Source of the DNA: Cryptomeria japonica | Lineage: Eukaryota > Streptophyta > Pinopsida > Cupressales > Cupressaceae | Length of the DNA stretch: 64,000 nucleotides | NCBI RefSeq assembly: GCF_030272615.1 | Contig: NC_081412.1 | Span: 23,280,432 to 23,344,431, forward strand | Reading direction: 5' to 3' | Shown here: piece after piece, positions 45,963 through 57,382 of the stretch | Layout: each line of letters opens with the position of its first letter | How positions within the stretch are numbered: the stretch's first letter is position 1 | The notes under the pieces: model-generated | Databases searched by the model: none | Told to the model about the DNA's origin: nothing | What the model saw: the letters and a program-made list of their open reading frames with translations, nothing else | Program-made: the position numbers and the translations under genes

Positions 45963-46833
45963 CGTTGGATACGCTCTTTCTTTTTACTTTTGTAGGATCA
46001 AACAGTGCCACAGTGTGGTTTTCACTGGAAGATCCATGTTTTATTGTTATATTTTTGTAGCTGAAAGGTTTGGCATCTGCCCCAAAGTATGTTGCGCTGT
46101 TAAGTTCTATGGCGAATCCAACTTTGTGATCCCCGCTTGGTATGTTATCCCGTAAGTCCAAGAAGTCAATGATTGCCTCATCGTTTTGGAAATTGTCAAG
46201 ACATGGGGGATTAGGTTGGTTCCATTCGATGAGTTCAGGATGAATAATGGGCATTATCTCATCGATTAGGTTAAGTTCATTAGATGTATTAGTGAGGGTT
46301 AAGACATTATGGTGAAGGTCATTGATGGTACTCTCCCTATCAGAATCAGGTGTAGGATGAGACGTAGGGTCTGTGGAAAAAGTTTCCAGCTCAGGAACCC
46401 AAGAAGTCTTTATCTGTGCTTCTCTGTAAACAGAGATGTCTTTGCGGGGTGGAGGTAGTGATGTGTCTTCCTCATCTGAAGTGTTAAGTTGTATGGAATC
46501 AAATTCCCACTCATGCGAGTCAGTTTCTGATTCACTTTCTAGTAACCGGTTACTGTACCGTATTAGGATGTCCTTTGAGTTAAATACTGCAGGGATGATC
46601 GGTGCTATAGGAAGGATTATGGGGATCAATGAACCCGATATGGGGAGCATTGGTAGTGTTGACTCTGTTGCTTCTACTAGAATTGTTGATGTTGTAGACA
46701 CTGTTGGGTATTCAGATATAGTGGTGGCTGCTAATGGTGCCTTTGATATTATCACTGCTACTGACGATATTACTGGTTCGATTGATGGGACTACTGGTGT
46801 TGCAGATGATTTTGTTGGGATCTTTAGCTTCAA
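45901..46833 (-). pseudogene. Gypsy polyprotein linker between G-patch and RT
   Basis: About 310 open codons, low-complexity at first (Ser/Thr/Pro/Ile-rich), then acidic, with RYSNRLLESESETDSHEWEF, DLRDNIPSGDHKVGFAIELN and NSATYFGADAKPFSYKNI. The second half looks like a conserved pre-RT segment. It is in frame with the G-patch module across one TAG near 46852. Confidence 0.8.
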
Positions 46834-46851
46834 AGGGATAGTTGTGATGTT

Positions 46852-47100
46852 CTAGGGTGTTGCTTTTATAATCAAAGGCGGCCTCTTTGTAGTAGGTTGA
46901 TATAGCAGTTTGCTGGGTGTCCCTTTGAATCTGAGCTTAGGAAAGATCTCTTTTTGAAAGCCTAAGCCTGTATTATCTTTGGGCTTTAATTCCGGCAATA
47001 GTGGTTCATGTCTTCCTTGTTTGCAAGGTCCCAAAGCACTCTGACCATCATAACCCATTCTTTGCATAATGAGGAGGCCTTTGCCATACTAATCTGTGGG
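46852..47100 (-). pseudogene. G-patch module in the gypsy polyprotein
   Basis: KGLLIMQRMGYDGQSALG, then KQGRHEPLLPELKPKDNTGLGF, matches the G-patch consensus: GxxxLxxMGYxxGxxLG, a basic linker, then a terminal GLG. It lies between protease and RT. G-patches are RNA-binding or helicase-activating modules and occur after protease in betaretroviruses; here the module sits in a plant gypsy polyprotein. A stop occurs just upstream (near 47090) and another at 46852. Confidence 0.75.
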
Positions 47101-47247
47101 AAGTGTAGCTTGTGGTATATCGGTGGTGATGGGATCTCTATAGATCCATTCCGCTAAGTCCTCATCTCTGGTTTCTTCTTCTTGACTCTTCCCAAGGATG
47201 AAAGGCGTCAAAGCACATGTTGGCGTGATCAGTGGTGTTTGAAGTAA

Positions 47248-48570
47248 CTACTGAGGTTTTCCATGTGTTCTAGGAGAAGTGGGTCTTTGTCCCACACAAA
47301 AGAGTTGACTCAAATTGTATTCCCCAGGACCTTCCTCTGCTATTTTCATCTTAAGTTTTTCTTGCTTGGATATAGTGGTGTTTGAACTGGAGAGGGAAGC
47401 TGGACTTACGTATGACGTGGAGGAAATGGCTTCTCTGTTGTTGGGAACGGTAATCTCCGGTTGATGACTTATGTTATGACAATATGCAAAGGGGTTTGCA
47501 TCTCCCAGGATTGTGATTTCTACACCATTATGTGGGAACTTGATACATTGATGGTAAGTGGATGGAACGGCTTGCATGGCGTGTATCCAAGGTCTTCCTA
47601 ACAATAAATTGTATGGCAAAGGAAGGTCCAAGACTTGACAGATAATGTGTTTTACCATTGGGCCCACTCGGATTGGTAGTACCACAACTCCTTTGGATGA
47701 ACGCTCTACATCGTCGTAGGCTTTGATTGTGATCTTCTTGCGGGGATCCACTGATTCTATTGCATATCCCAAAGCTATGACCAACTGCAGTGTACAAATA
47801 TTCAAGCCTACTCCATTATCGATCAAGACTTGCTTGATCCTATGCTGGTTGATAAATCCTTCAATGTGTAGCGAAGCGTTATGAGGTTGCTGGAAGGAAG
47901 AGTTGTCACTTTCGGAAAAAGTGAGACAAGGGGATGACTTTAGACTTCGAACCATGGCTTGGAATTGATCCGTATTTAGGTTTGCAGGGATTGATGCCTC
48001 TTGGAGAGCTTGATCCAAGATTGTTTTATGGGATGGAGATAGGCGTAATAGCTCTAAGATAGATATCAATGCAGGCGTTTTGTCTAACTGTTCCACAAGG
48101 TTATACTGCTTTGGGATAGATGGGGTGCCTTGTGGAGCTGCTTTTATGGTAATCTTATTGCGATGCGTAACAACATTGCAAGTGGAGCTGGGATTTTTTA
48201 TGGCTATAGTTGCAATTTGTTCACTGGCATCATATAGGTGATTCATAGTATAATTATATGTGGCTTGCGTATAATTGGTGGTATCTGTGTTTCTCCTTGA
48301 AGTAGAAGGACCCCTTTGATCTAGTGATGGAAGTGGATTTTTAAACATAAGATGATCATTGTTTGTTGTCTTTGGGTCATGTCCTTCGATTTCGATTTCA
48401 CCTCGGTCAATAAGATCTTGAATAAGATCTTTCAATCTGTGACAATTGCTTGTCTTGTGTCCTCTCCCTTGATGGAAATCACAATGTTCAGTATCCCTCC
48501 ACCATGCAGGTTTGACTTGATGTTCATAGTTTGATGTTTTGGGTAGTGTTACCAGATTTTGAGAAACCAG
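47248..48570 (-). pseudogene. Gypsy zinc-binding motif and aspartic protease
   Basis: The upstream part reads HCDFHQGRGHKTSNCHRLKDLI, a variant CxxH/HxC-type zinc motif of plant gypsy gag. The protease follows: HIEGFINQHRIKQVLIDNGVGLNICTL with D-N-G in the active-site position, then GYAIESVDP, and YNLLLGRPWIHAMQAVPSTYHQCIKFP, the flap and second conserved ILGRPW-type motif. Stop after THGKPQ at 47248. Confidence 0.88.
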
Positions 48571-48686
48571 TTGTCGTAATACTGTTTCGATGGGTTCCCC
48601 TAAGGGAGTGTAAGTTCGCTTTTGTTTTTGTTGACGAGGTCTGGGTTCGTCGTGAGATGTAATGCGGCCTTGATTTGGAGGAGCAA

Positions 48687-49868
48687 CTATGTTAGTATAA
48701 GGTGGGGATTTTGTCCTGCAAATTGAACTACAGGTTGCACACTTTTGATAGTTCTTGCATCCACAACCCCGTCGTTGACAACATTTGTGTTTTTGTTCCA
48801 GAAGCTTGGTTTGTCACTATTGAAGTGTGGGCGAGGACCATCCTTTGGCTCATTATAGATTTTGATAAGTCTTTTCTCGATGAGAGCTCGCTCACATTTT
48901 AAACCTTTTGTGATCATGTCATTGAAAGAGTCAGTGTCTTTGACATCCAGGTGAAATTTAATTTCTTCGTTTAAGTTGGAAATAAATATTTCCACTAGTT
49001 CTTGTTCAGGTAACTGAAGAGAACGTCTGCTAGACATTTGATGCCATCGTTGCAGGAATACTGAGAATAGTTCACCTGGTTTTTCTTTAGTGTCACATAG
49101 ATCAGCCATGGTGATATCACGTTTAATGTTATGAGAGTAATGTGCCAAGAACTTCTGAACTAGCTCTTCAAAGGTCTTAATGCCACCTGGTAGTCAGGAA
49201 AACCATGATGTGGTCGTTCCTCCCTAGCTTTGGGGAAAAAGGCGCATGAGGTACATATCTTCGTATGCCACTTCGAGGCAAGCTGAGTGGAATTCTCTGA
49301 CATGATCGCGAGGATCTCCTTTTCCTCGATATTTTTCAAACTTGGGTGTTTCGAACCCTCGTGGAAAAGGTGGCATATAAAGATTCCTATCTAAGGGATA
49401 GGGACAAATGTCATTGAGTGAAAATTGATTAGTTTTTACGCCACTACGAAGTTGTTGGGAGAGATTTTCAACTTGTTGCCGCAACATCTCTATGTCATTT
49501 GGAGGAGGAGGTGGTGGTGGGTTACCTTGAGGAATGTTATACCTGATGTGATCTCTACCTCTTTCTTCCTCATTGCGACTTTGTCGTTCTGATGCTTGTC
49601 TTAGTTGTGCGAGATCAAAGTCAGAGGGGAGTTTGGCTCCTTCTTGAGCAAGCTTTAAAAAGTGAGCATCTGCATTGCTCCCGAGTATTTCATCAAAAAG
49701 TCTGTTAAAGAGAGGGTTGTGCTAAGCCCTTTCTATTGTTGCAGGAGTAAGAGTACTTGGGTTTTCGTCATTAGCATTTCCTCCAAGTGCTTCTTGAAAT
49801 TCATTGATATTTTCCTCCTCTTCTTCTTCTATTTCTCGTTGCCTTGACTGTGATCGGGTATGAGCCAT
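48687..49868 (-). pseudogene. Gypsy gag (Retrotrans_gag type), broken
   Basis: Starts at the ATG 49868 (MAHTRSQSRQREIEEEEEEN). It continues through a proline run (near 49510), LRQQVENLSQQLRSG, KFEKYRGKGDPRDHVREFH, LMRLFPQS, KTFEELVQKFLAHYSHNIKR and FSVFLQRWHQM. Stops lie at about 49722, 49224 and 49190. The last open segment ends at 48687. Gene order and motifs are those of a Tat-type gag. Confidence 0.88.
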
Positions 49869-50302
49869 TGTGTTTATGAGTTTTTGTTGAAGTTGGGTGA
49901 AAATGATGATGAGTTTTTGATGAAATGAAAGATTTATGGTTGGTGTGGTGTGTTGCATATGGATCTCTAGCACTTAAAGGTAGATGTGGCCAAAGTTTTC
50001 TTCTTGATTTGCTTGTTGTTTTTGAGAAGGTTTGATGTGATAAGGTTTAGAGGAATCTGAGATGTGTTACAGACTCAACTACCTAGTAATGAGAGGATTC
50101 ACTCATAGACTAGTTTTAACCTGTGTAGAAATGTCATTTAGGACAAGTTTATCCTAGATTTAGAGACACTCTAAAAAGTGATGTTTTGATGTTTGATTCA
50201 AGCAATATTAGAATAGAACTTAGGACAAAAACCTTTGGGTGTTTTGAGAGTTGGAATGGAGTTGATGAGATATGGATATGATAATGGATGAAATGTTTAA
50301 CT

Positions 50303-50833
50303 TCAATAAAAGCTTTGTGTCACATATGAGACAAATTCTTCCTCTTCTCTTTCGGGAGTTGGTGGTTCTTCCCGAGCTACGTTATATGTGATGCAAATGT
50401 CTGGAAAGAAGTCAGGATTGATCTTGCCTCCTTTGTTTTTGTGATAACTCAAAGCTCGATATTGTGTAAAAGCTCTGTGGTTTAATGACTCTGGATCAAA
50501 TTCGTTTGATTTCCCTTGAAGATAAAGATGCATGTGATGTAAGAAGGCTCTATGAGAGACAAAGATCTGTCTATTAAGATAGAAGAATTTCCTCCTTTTG
50601 ATAAGAAACTTTGAGCTCAATGGTTTTTTCTTCAAGTTGATGTGTTGATGAAGATTCTTCTTTCTCAAGATGTGAAGAATGGTCATATAGTTTGATACTC
50701 TTTGCTCTTTGTTTTTGATCTTTTGTTGGTTTTTTTGAAAAATGTTTGGTTGGATGAATACTTGTTCTAAAATTTTGGATTTTATGATGTTTCTTTGACA
50801 TGGAAAACAAAGCAAGCACACAAACACAAGCAT
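50303..50833 (-). CDS. Extra ORF upstream of gag in the large gypsy element
   Basis: An open frame of 176 codons ending 434 nt before the gag ATG. The conserved part starts at Met-50 (50686): MTILHILRKKNLHQHINLKK, then RRKFFYLNRQIFVSHRAFLH, YLQGKSNEFDPESLNHRAFTQ, and KINPDFFPDICITY. The related gypsy element at 57065-57382 encodes an alignable protein that is clearly diverged at the amino-acid level, so the frame has been under coding constraint. Ogre/Tat elements are known to have an ORF of unknown function ahead of gag; this may be its counterpart. It is basic, with an acidic C-terminal tail (PPTPEREEEEF). Function unknown. Confidence 0.65.
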   Translation of the reverse strand: MLVFVCLLCFPCQRNIIKSKILEQVFIQPNIFQKNQQKIKNKEQRVSNYMTILHILRKKNLHQHINLKKKPLSSKFLIKRRKFFYLNRQIFVSHRAFLHHMHLYLQGKSNEFDPESLNHRAFTQYRALSYHKNKGGKINPDFFPDICITYNVAREEPPTPEREEEEFVSYVTQSFY

Positions 50834-52512
50834 GTTGCCTCAAAGGCTCTGAAGTCGGCTCAATTTGCACTTGGTCTTGACTATAACGAAAACACTTCAA
50901 ACACTATTTATCCCTAAGGTCAAATGGCCAGTTGCGATAAATTCAGCCCACATCTTGATATTTCTTCGACTTTGGTACTACATACCTTATGAATCCTGTT
51001 GTGGTAGGTAAGGATGTGATATACTAAGTCTTGCACGAGCATAACAAATAGATGATCCCTATGATGGGGGAGTCACCACTTTCATCAAGCCACAAGTGAC
51101 TTTTCAAAAAGCTATGTTTCTACTCAAGGAAATATGTATGGTGAGTATCTCGGGAGAAAAACCATCCATGCTCTTGCACTGAATTATATCACAAATACCC
51201 TCAATCAATAGAACGGGTGGGCTACTACTTAAAGGTGTTTAGTAATTTTCAATGTCTTTGAATATAAGTTCATTCTGCAGTGACTCACTTAAGAGCCTTG
51301 TAACTTGTGGTGTGGCCCATTTGTCCTTTCGGCAAGTTACACTGTAGGAACAACTATACCCAAGGTTGCAGCTTTCACTCTCACCTGATTTCTATAGCGG
51401 CTCGAAGGATTTACCGTACGAGGTCATTCCCAAGAGTAGCGATCCCTTAGCAAGCCTCTCTTAAAAAGATAAAAATTTGAGTGTTACTAACACTTTTCTC
51501 TTGCACCTAGGACCACGAAAGCCAAGGGAGAGGATAGTGTGTGTTAGAAGTAGGACCACTCGACAAACTCTTTTGCACAAGCGTGCTAAACACGAAATTC
51601 ACTTGTTCTTTTTAACTTGTCATTGCAATGATTTTCTATCTAATTGGAGATGTTTCTCCTACAACCATGATGTTCTTTTTAACTTCAAAGGCAATATGTT
51701 TGAGTAAACTAGGAATTTTGAAATCCTGGTCAACTGAAATTGAAACACGTATGCATGAAGTAAATTAGTTTTGCAAAATGAGACAAGTTGATTGTTCTTT
51801 TTATTTGTACCAAAAATAGAAGTGTTGATTGTGAGTTTTTCTTAAGTTTGATGCAATAAAATGAGATTTGTCTTGTCTTGTTTTAAGCACAAAAATAGAG
51901 TGTATCCTAACTTGCAATGAAAGCAAATTTGAAGTTGTTCTTTTTACCTTGCAATAAAGAAAGATGAATTTTCTTTTAAGCACCAAAAACAAGTTTGAGG
52001 TTCATTTTATGCACTCCAAAATAAAATGTGAGGTTTATTTTAACTTGTACAAGAAGGGACAGTGGATTCTTTTTAACCAACTTTTGTTGAAAGAAAGTAA
52101 AAAAAGAAACTTAAAGTCTCTAAACCAACTCCTTCCCCTGCACAAAAAAGATTAGAACATGCACACAGTCAGTGATCAAATGTTAGTGTGGGCTTACACA
52201 AGCCTAAATTCTGATCTTGGTTACAAATTTTACAATCCCGATCCTGAAATGCCCTGAAATTTGACTAAGTCTGAAATTTGGAGGATCTTCCAAAAACTAG
52301 ATTTTTCATTACAATTCCTAGAGGTCTGAAACCCCTCTCAAACATCCTGACAATATATATGGAATATAACTTAAAGTATAAGAAAGAGAAAAGAGAAGAA
52401 GAATTGTCACTTATACTTAAATGTTATATTCCATATATATTCTGCCTCCCACAAGCTTAAGAAAAATAATTTTATCGATTACAAGGCCTTTTTTACAACG
52501 TTCTGTTATAAT

Positions 52513-52727
52513 AGCGCTAGTTTGTGTGAAAACAGAAGCGCTACTTTAACACAAACGCGCTAAAAGAAAAGATTTTTACAACAATACAAAAGCGCTAATT
52601 AATGAACAAAAGCGCCAAAATACTGGCAAAAGCGCTAATTCTTTGACAATAGCGTTATTTTAAGAACAAAAGCACTAAAAGACAAAAAAACAATAGCGCT
52701 AAAATGCGACAAAAGCGCCAAAGCGCG
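52513..52727. repeat. Cluster of AGCGCT-core motifs next to the gypsy PBS
   Basis: About 12 words of the form (A)AGCGCY: perfect AGCGCT at 52513, 52537, 52591, 52631, 52695, and one- or two-base variants (AGCGCC, AGCGTT, AGCACT, CGCGCT, AGCGCG) at 52556, 52611, 52651, 52671, 52714, 52722, separated by A-rich spacers of 10-45 bp. Confidence 0.85.
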
Positions 52728-52799
52728 ACCTGTGTGTCAAGCTAAATAGTCAAATAAGTTAGTTTTGTTTTAAAAAATATATATTGTTGGGTGTTTGGA

Positions 52800-52817
52800 T
52801 TCACGTCGGGTTTACCA
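52800..52817 (-). promoter_or_regulatory. Gypsy primer-binding site
   Basis: TGGTAAACCCGACGTGAA on the minus strand starts two bases after the 5' LTR and begins with the TGG complementary to a tRNA CCA end. The cognate tRNA was not assigned. Confidence 0.7.
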
Positions 52818-52819
52818 AA

Positions 52820-54285
52820 TGATGCTCTGCAAAATACCCAAAGGTTAGACTGGAACCTGTAGTCGTATAACACACAAGAAATCGTTAGTGTTATTCAACT
52901 AAGAACTAATCTAAGTAGGCATATCAAAAGAGATACTAAGATCATGTTAACATATTTAACAAATGACACAAATATAAGAAGGCATCTTCAAATGCCTCTT
53001 AACATGTTCTTAGCTCCTTCTCCTTTGTTCCTCTCCTCTCCAAGTTCTAAAATAGTGTAGCTCTCAGCAGCTTTTTGCACTATGGATGCTTATGGAGATT
53101 CAAGATTGTAGATGATCTCAAGCTTATGCTATGCAAGTGTAAAACAAACTAATTAAACATATTATGAAAAAGAACTAAGATTTATTTTAGTCCAAGATAA
53201 CAATATATTAGTGATTTATGCTAAATGCTCTCTAAAATTCACTATAGATTAAATGCATACAAGTTTTCAGGATTATGACTATGAATGCTAAATGCTCTAG
53301 GATTTTAAAAATGAGGAATGTGAGCTCTATTTATGGGTAAAATGGAGCAATGGATGGTTGAGATTGAGTAATCTCAACATGGGTCAGGATTGAATGATTT
53401 GAGATCCATGTGAGGGCTTTCAACCCAATCCCTAGTTGACAAGTGTCAATGTGAGATAGGTTGAGAGGGGAGGGAATAAGCATTAAATGTTTGACATGAC
53501 CTGAGAGTTAACTTGGGGGTTAGGGTCAAGGTTGGGTTGAGTGAATAAATTCTTTATTCAAAGAATAAAGCTTTTATCCAATGGATAAACTCTTGTGCAA
53601 AGGCAAAAGGGATAACCATGGTCAAAGCAATAAATGCTTGAGGAGACACATGAGTGCAAGTTGAAATAACCATAAATGGTTATGTAAGAGGCATTAATGG
53701 TTATGTAAGAGCCATTAGTGGTTTTGGAAGACTTTGGAGGTTAAATTGTTGAACACACAAAGCATTAAATGTTTTTCAAAGACTTTGAAGTCTTTGAGAA
53801 GTGACTCCAAGTTGCTTAGGAATGTGACAATAATTAGGGAACGGATTAGGCTAATTAGGAAGGGGTTAGAAGAATCTAGAAGGGGGTTTAGGAATGCAAG
53901 TGGATTTGGTGGGTGAGAGAAAATAGGATTTTTATTTAAAATAAATTAATTTATTTCAATAAATGTGTGCAAGTTGCATTTATAGGAAAATGCAAGTGGG
54001 GGGGATTTTAATGATTTAAATAAATGTTTTATTCAATTTATTTAAAAGAGGAAAAAGGGGGTTTAAATTAAATTGAATAAATATGATTTATTCATTTAAT
54101 TGATTTGTGAATTTGGTATAATGAATTAATTAAAATAAATTGAATAATTTATTTAATTAATAGGAGAATATTTTGAAGATGAATTAATTAAATGTTAATT
54201 TAATTAACTGATGGCTAGTGCGATTTTTAATTAAGTAAATAGCAAATATTCATTTAATTAAAATGGACAGATTTACGTGACTACA
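52820..54285 (-). repeat. 5' LTR of the large gypsy element (1,466 bp)
   Basis: Direct repeat of 38740-40216, lacking an 11-bp piece near its PBS-proximal end. It should hold the element promoter. Confidence 0.95.
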
Positions 54286-55313
54286 GTGATATTAATTTAT
54301 CAATATTACATTTATGTTTGTGATATGGATATATTTATATTTAACATTATTACACAACTTAAACATGTTATCAATTAAGTAATATTAATTTGATTAATAT
54401 TCTAACTATTGGTATTCAACTCTTTACTATTTCTTTTTTTAAATCAATAATTCATAATATAAATTTGTAATCCATAAGATTACTCTCTTGTATTCGAACT
54501 TTTGATCCACATAATTAGTTTCTTGTATTCTAACTTTAGTATTCATGTATCATTTTTTCTTCTTTTTACTATCTCTTTTATCTTCTCTTATTATTCCAAC
54601 ATTTAATCCATAAAATTAGTTTCTTGTATTCATATAACACTTCATTTTGGTTTTACTTTTTAATTTGTGGTATTCATGTATACAACACGTTTTTTTTTCT
54701 TTTTACTATATCTATTATCTTCTCTTATTATTTTTAAATTTGAAGTGAAATGATCCATATTTTATAACACATAATTTTGTTTTTACTTTTTAATTTGTGA
54801 TATTCATATAATACAACACTTTTTTTCTTTTTACTATCTCTTTTATCTTCTCTTATTAATTTTTGCTTTGAAGTTAAAAGATCCATATTTTTTCCCTATT
54901 TATATCTCATCCTAATAACCATAATTTTTACCCTCTTTCTATCCCATCCAAAGAATCCTAATGATAGATCATAAGAAATTTTTTTTTAAGAAAATTAATT
55001 TACATAATTAAATCCACATACAAATACAAACAAACAAACTAATATAATTAAATCCACATACAAATAAACAAATACATATTGCATATTACATCATATATGA
55101 CATTTTATTACTTGATATTTTTAATCCAATAACCACCTAATCTAAAAAATACTTTAAAAAATACTAACAATTATAATACTTTATATGAAAAATTGAATTG
55201 AATTATTCAACTCAAACCTTCATTATTTCAGTTTAATCTAAAAACTTACTAAATTCAAAAAATTCCCAAACCAATTCTAAAACTTTCTTTAAAAAAACAA
55301 CCATTGTAATTAT
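54286..55313. other. AT-rich DNA between the two gypsy elements
   Basis: No gene. A pyrimidine-rich unit (TTCTTTTTACTATCTCTTTT, then ATCTTCTCTTATTA) recurs three times near 54561, 54700 and 54826, with a TTTGTGATATTCATATAA part between. A smaller duplication, AATTAAATCCACATACAAAT, occurs near 55008 and 55049. Confidence 0.7.
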
Positions 55314-56003
55314 TATATGCTAAGAAGTGTGGTACCTGCAAGAGAGACACAAATCACTCAAACACATCAATGAAACATTATGTTAGAGGTTAGAAATCAT
55401 AAACAAGTAAATGAAACAAAATCTCTAAGCACGTCTCATTGTCCTCTATCTCCTAGGATCCCTTTAGATTCAAGGTGGCTAGATTCAAGGTGGCTCTCGG
55501 CTTGGAAGAGCACTTGATCTTGGGATGACTACTCAAAGAACACTAAGATCTAAATGAATGTAACTAAGATCCTAGTGATGAGATAATGATATAGATATGA
55601 AACTATGATTTGGTGCAAAATGATAAGATTAGTGTGAGATTAAACTAGCATGAACATGATATGGATATGATATGAGACTAGCATGCTATACTAAGACAAG
55701 ATATGCAAAACATGATTATTCTAAGATTATAATGCTATCAAAATGATCTAAAAATGTTATGAGAGGTAAGATGCTTAGTGTTATGAGACTATAGTGTAGA
55801 TGCATAAAACTTGGATCTTTGGATTGAAGAATGGGTTCTATTTATAGAGGAATTGGTCAAATGGATAGCCAAGATTGAATTGGCTTGAGAAGGGTTAGGA
55901 TTGAAAGTTATCAATCCATGTGGGATTTTCAACCCAATCTCATGTTGACAAGTGTCGTCATGGGGAGGCCTGAGAGGATGTTAAGTAAGCATTAGATGCT
56001 TAT
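55314..56003 (-). repeat. Truncated 3' LTR of the deleted gypsy element
   Basis: Aligns with 59750-60440 (GCCAAGAAGTGTGGTACCTG onwards). Similarity ends abruptly after GCATTAGATGCTTATTA. Confidence 0.9.
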
Positions 56004-57051
56004 TAGTTATAGGTGTTATTTTATGAACTAGCACCTTCTTTAGAGAACTTCAAAGTTCCCTTCTTGATCGAGGCTTCATTCTATCTGGATGATGTTTTCA
56101 ATCAACTTTTTAAAACTAGGTAGACATTGTAGTTTAAGTTGATAGCTCATCTCGTCATTAAGATTGTCTATGAAGATTTCTATTTTCTCTTTTTCAGGTA
56201 TGGTTCGGGGATATCTAGATATCAATCTTCTCCATCTTTGCAAGAACATCATGAATGTGTCATTGTTCTTTTATTTCGTGTTGCAAAGATCAAGCATGGT
56301 AACCTTGTGTTGAATGTTATAAGAATATTGGGAAACAAATTTGTTTATCAACTCCTCAAATGATCTGATGGGAGGTGTGATTTTTGAAAGCCATTCCATT
56401 GTTTGTCCTCCTAGGCTTCTTGGAAATAATTTCATCGTGCAAAATTCCCTTACATGATCGCGAGGATCATTTTTACCATTGTATTTGTCATACTTTGGTA
56501 TTTTTAGAGTTAGGTGGGAATGGTGCCATGTTCAAACTTCGTTCAAAGGGATAAGGACAAATATCCTCTAATAAATATCATGTGGTAGTTCCTTGTTGCA
56601 TGTCTTCCATTTGTTGTTGAAGTGCTTGTAGTTGTTATGTGAGTGTAGCGAGAGGATTGTTTCTAGTATTAGTATCCCGATGATTATTGTCACCTTGATC
56701 ATTAGTGTCGCTATGATCATGTGTATTGTCATGATCAGTGTGAGAGGTGTGTGTTCTTGATTTTGTTCTTTTGATGTTCTCAGTTTGTTTTGGTGGTTAT
56801 GTGTCAAAATCCCTGATACCTTTGCTAGATAGCAGGAGGAAGTATTTCTGTTTGTCAGTTTCGATGAGTTTTTCAAGAAGTTTGTGTAGGCCAGGGTCTT
56901 TTTGTGCCTCTTCAATAACTTCATCTGTTATTTCCTCTTCGTTTAGATTCATGTATTTTTTCCAAGTGTTAACTTCTCTGCGTCCCATGCTTGATTCAGG
57001 GTCTTCGTTGTCCCACTCGACGTTTTTACGTGATCGTGTAAAAACTGGCAT
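56004..57051 (-). pseudogene. Gag remnant of the deleted gypsy element
   Basis: ATG at 57051 (MPVFTRSRKNVEWDNEDPES) corresponds to MAHTRSQSR of the larger element. The acidic N-terminal part (NLNEEEITDEVIEEAQKDPG) follows, then a QLQALQQQMEDMQQ-like coiled segment near 56600 in another frame, and gag-core DNA down to the deletion point. Several frameshifts. Confidence 0.75.
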
Positions 57052-57064
57052 GGCTTGATTTGAC

Positions 57065-57382
57065 TCAATATGTGATTGGCTCTTTAGGTAAGTAAGCCAA
57101 ATTGATCCTTCCACTAAAGTTGATATCTTGTGATAGTGTTGATCTTTGCATGAAGGCACGTTCTTTCAAGGATTCTTTGTCAAAATCAATATTTTTACTA
57201 TGGAGATAATCGTGGAAACGGTTAAAAAATGTCATATGTTTTAGAAGGAGTTTGCGGTTGATATAGAGGAACTTGTTTCTCTTCAAGACCTTCTTTTGAC
57301 TAGGTTGTCTCCTTTTTAGAGTATTTTTTAGACAAGGATGCTTCTTCTTGATACGTTGAAGAGTGGTCATGCAAGTGATCAA
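57065..57382 (-). CDS. Extra ORF upstream of gag in the deleted gypsy element
   Basis: 105 codons, stop 13 nt before the gag ATG. MTTLQRIKKKHPCLKNTLKR, then KRNKFLYINRKLLLKHMTFF, YLHSKNIDFDKESLKERAFMQ and GRINLAYLPKEPITY align with ORF1 of the 15.5-kb element over about 100 residues with strong conservative matches (KF.Y.NR, FD.ESL..RAF.Q, G.IN...P). The frame remains open although the rest of the element is ruined. Confidence 0.65.
   Translation of the reverse strand: MITCMTTLQRIKKKHPCLKNTLKRRQPSQKKVLKRNKFLYINRKLLLKHMTFFNRFHDYLHSKNIDFDKESLKERAFMQRSTLSQDINFSGRINLAYLPKEPITY

Larger units (their letters stand above)
50834..52819 (-). other. Long leader of the large gypsy element with repeated motifs
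   Basis: From the PBS inward there is a cluster of AGCGCT-type words (52513-52727), the palindromic segment shared with 5087-5250 (52255-52443), then at least five TTCTTTTTA words on the plus strand (TAAAAAGAA in the transcript) at 51605-52076. A block near 51120-51200 matches the other gypsy leader near 58300-58370. No conserved frame outside ORF1. Confidence 0.75.
38740..54285 (-). mobile_element. Full-length Tat-like Ty3/gypsy LTR retrotransposon (15.5 kb)
   Basis: LTRs 38740-40216 (3') and 52820-54285 (5') begin TGTAGTCAC and end GAGCATCA on the minus strand. They differ by roughly 30 substitutions and an 11-bp indel (about 98% identical by eye). Flanks GTAAT (38735-38739) and GTGAT (54286-54290) are a target duplication with one mismatch. 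The order on the minus strand is 5' LTR, PBS, long leader, extra ORF, gag, protease, G-patch, RT, RNase H, integrase, 2.3-kb 3' region, PPT, 3' LTR. Large size, an ORF ahead of gag and an archaeal-type RNase H before integrase fit the Tat lineage. Stops and at least two frameshifts make it non-autonomous. Confidence 0.93.
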
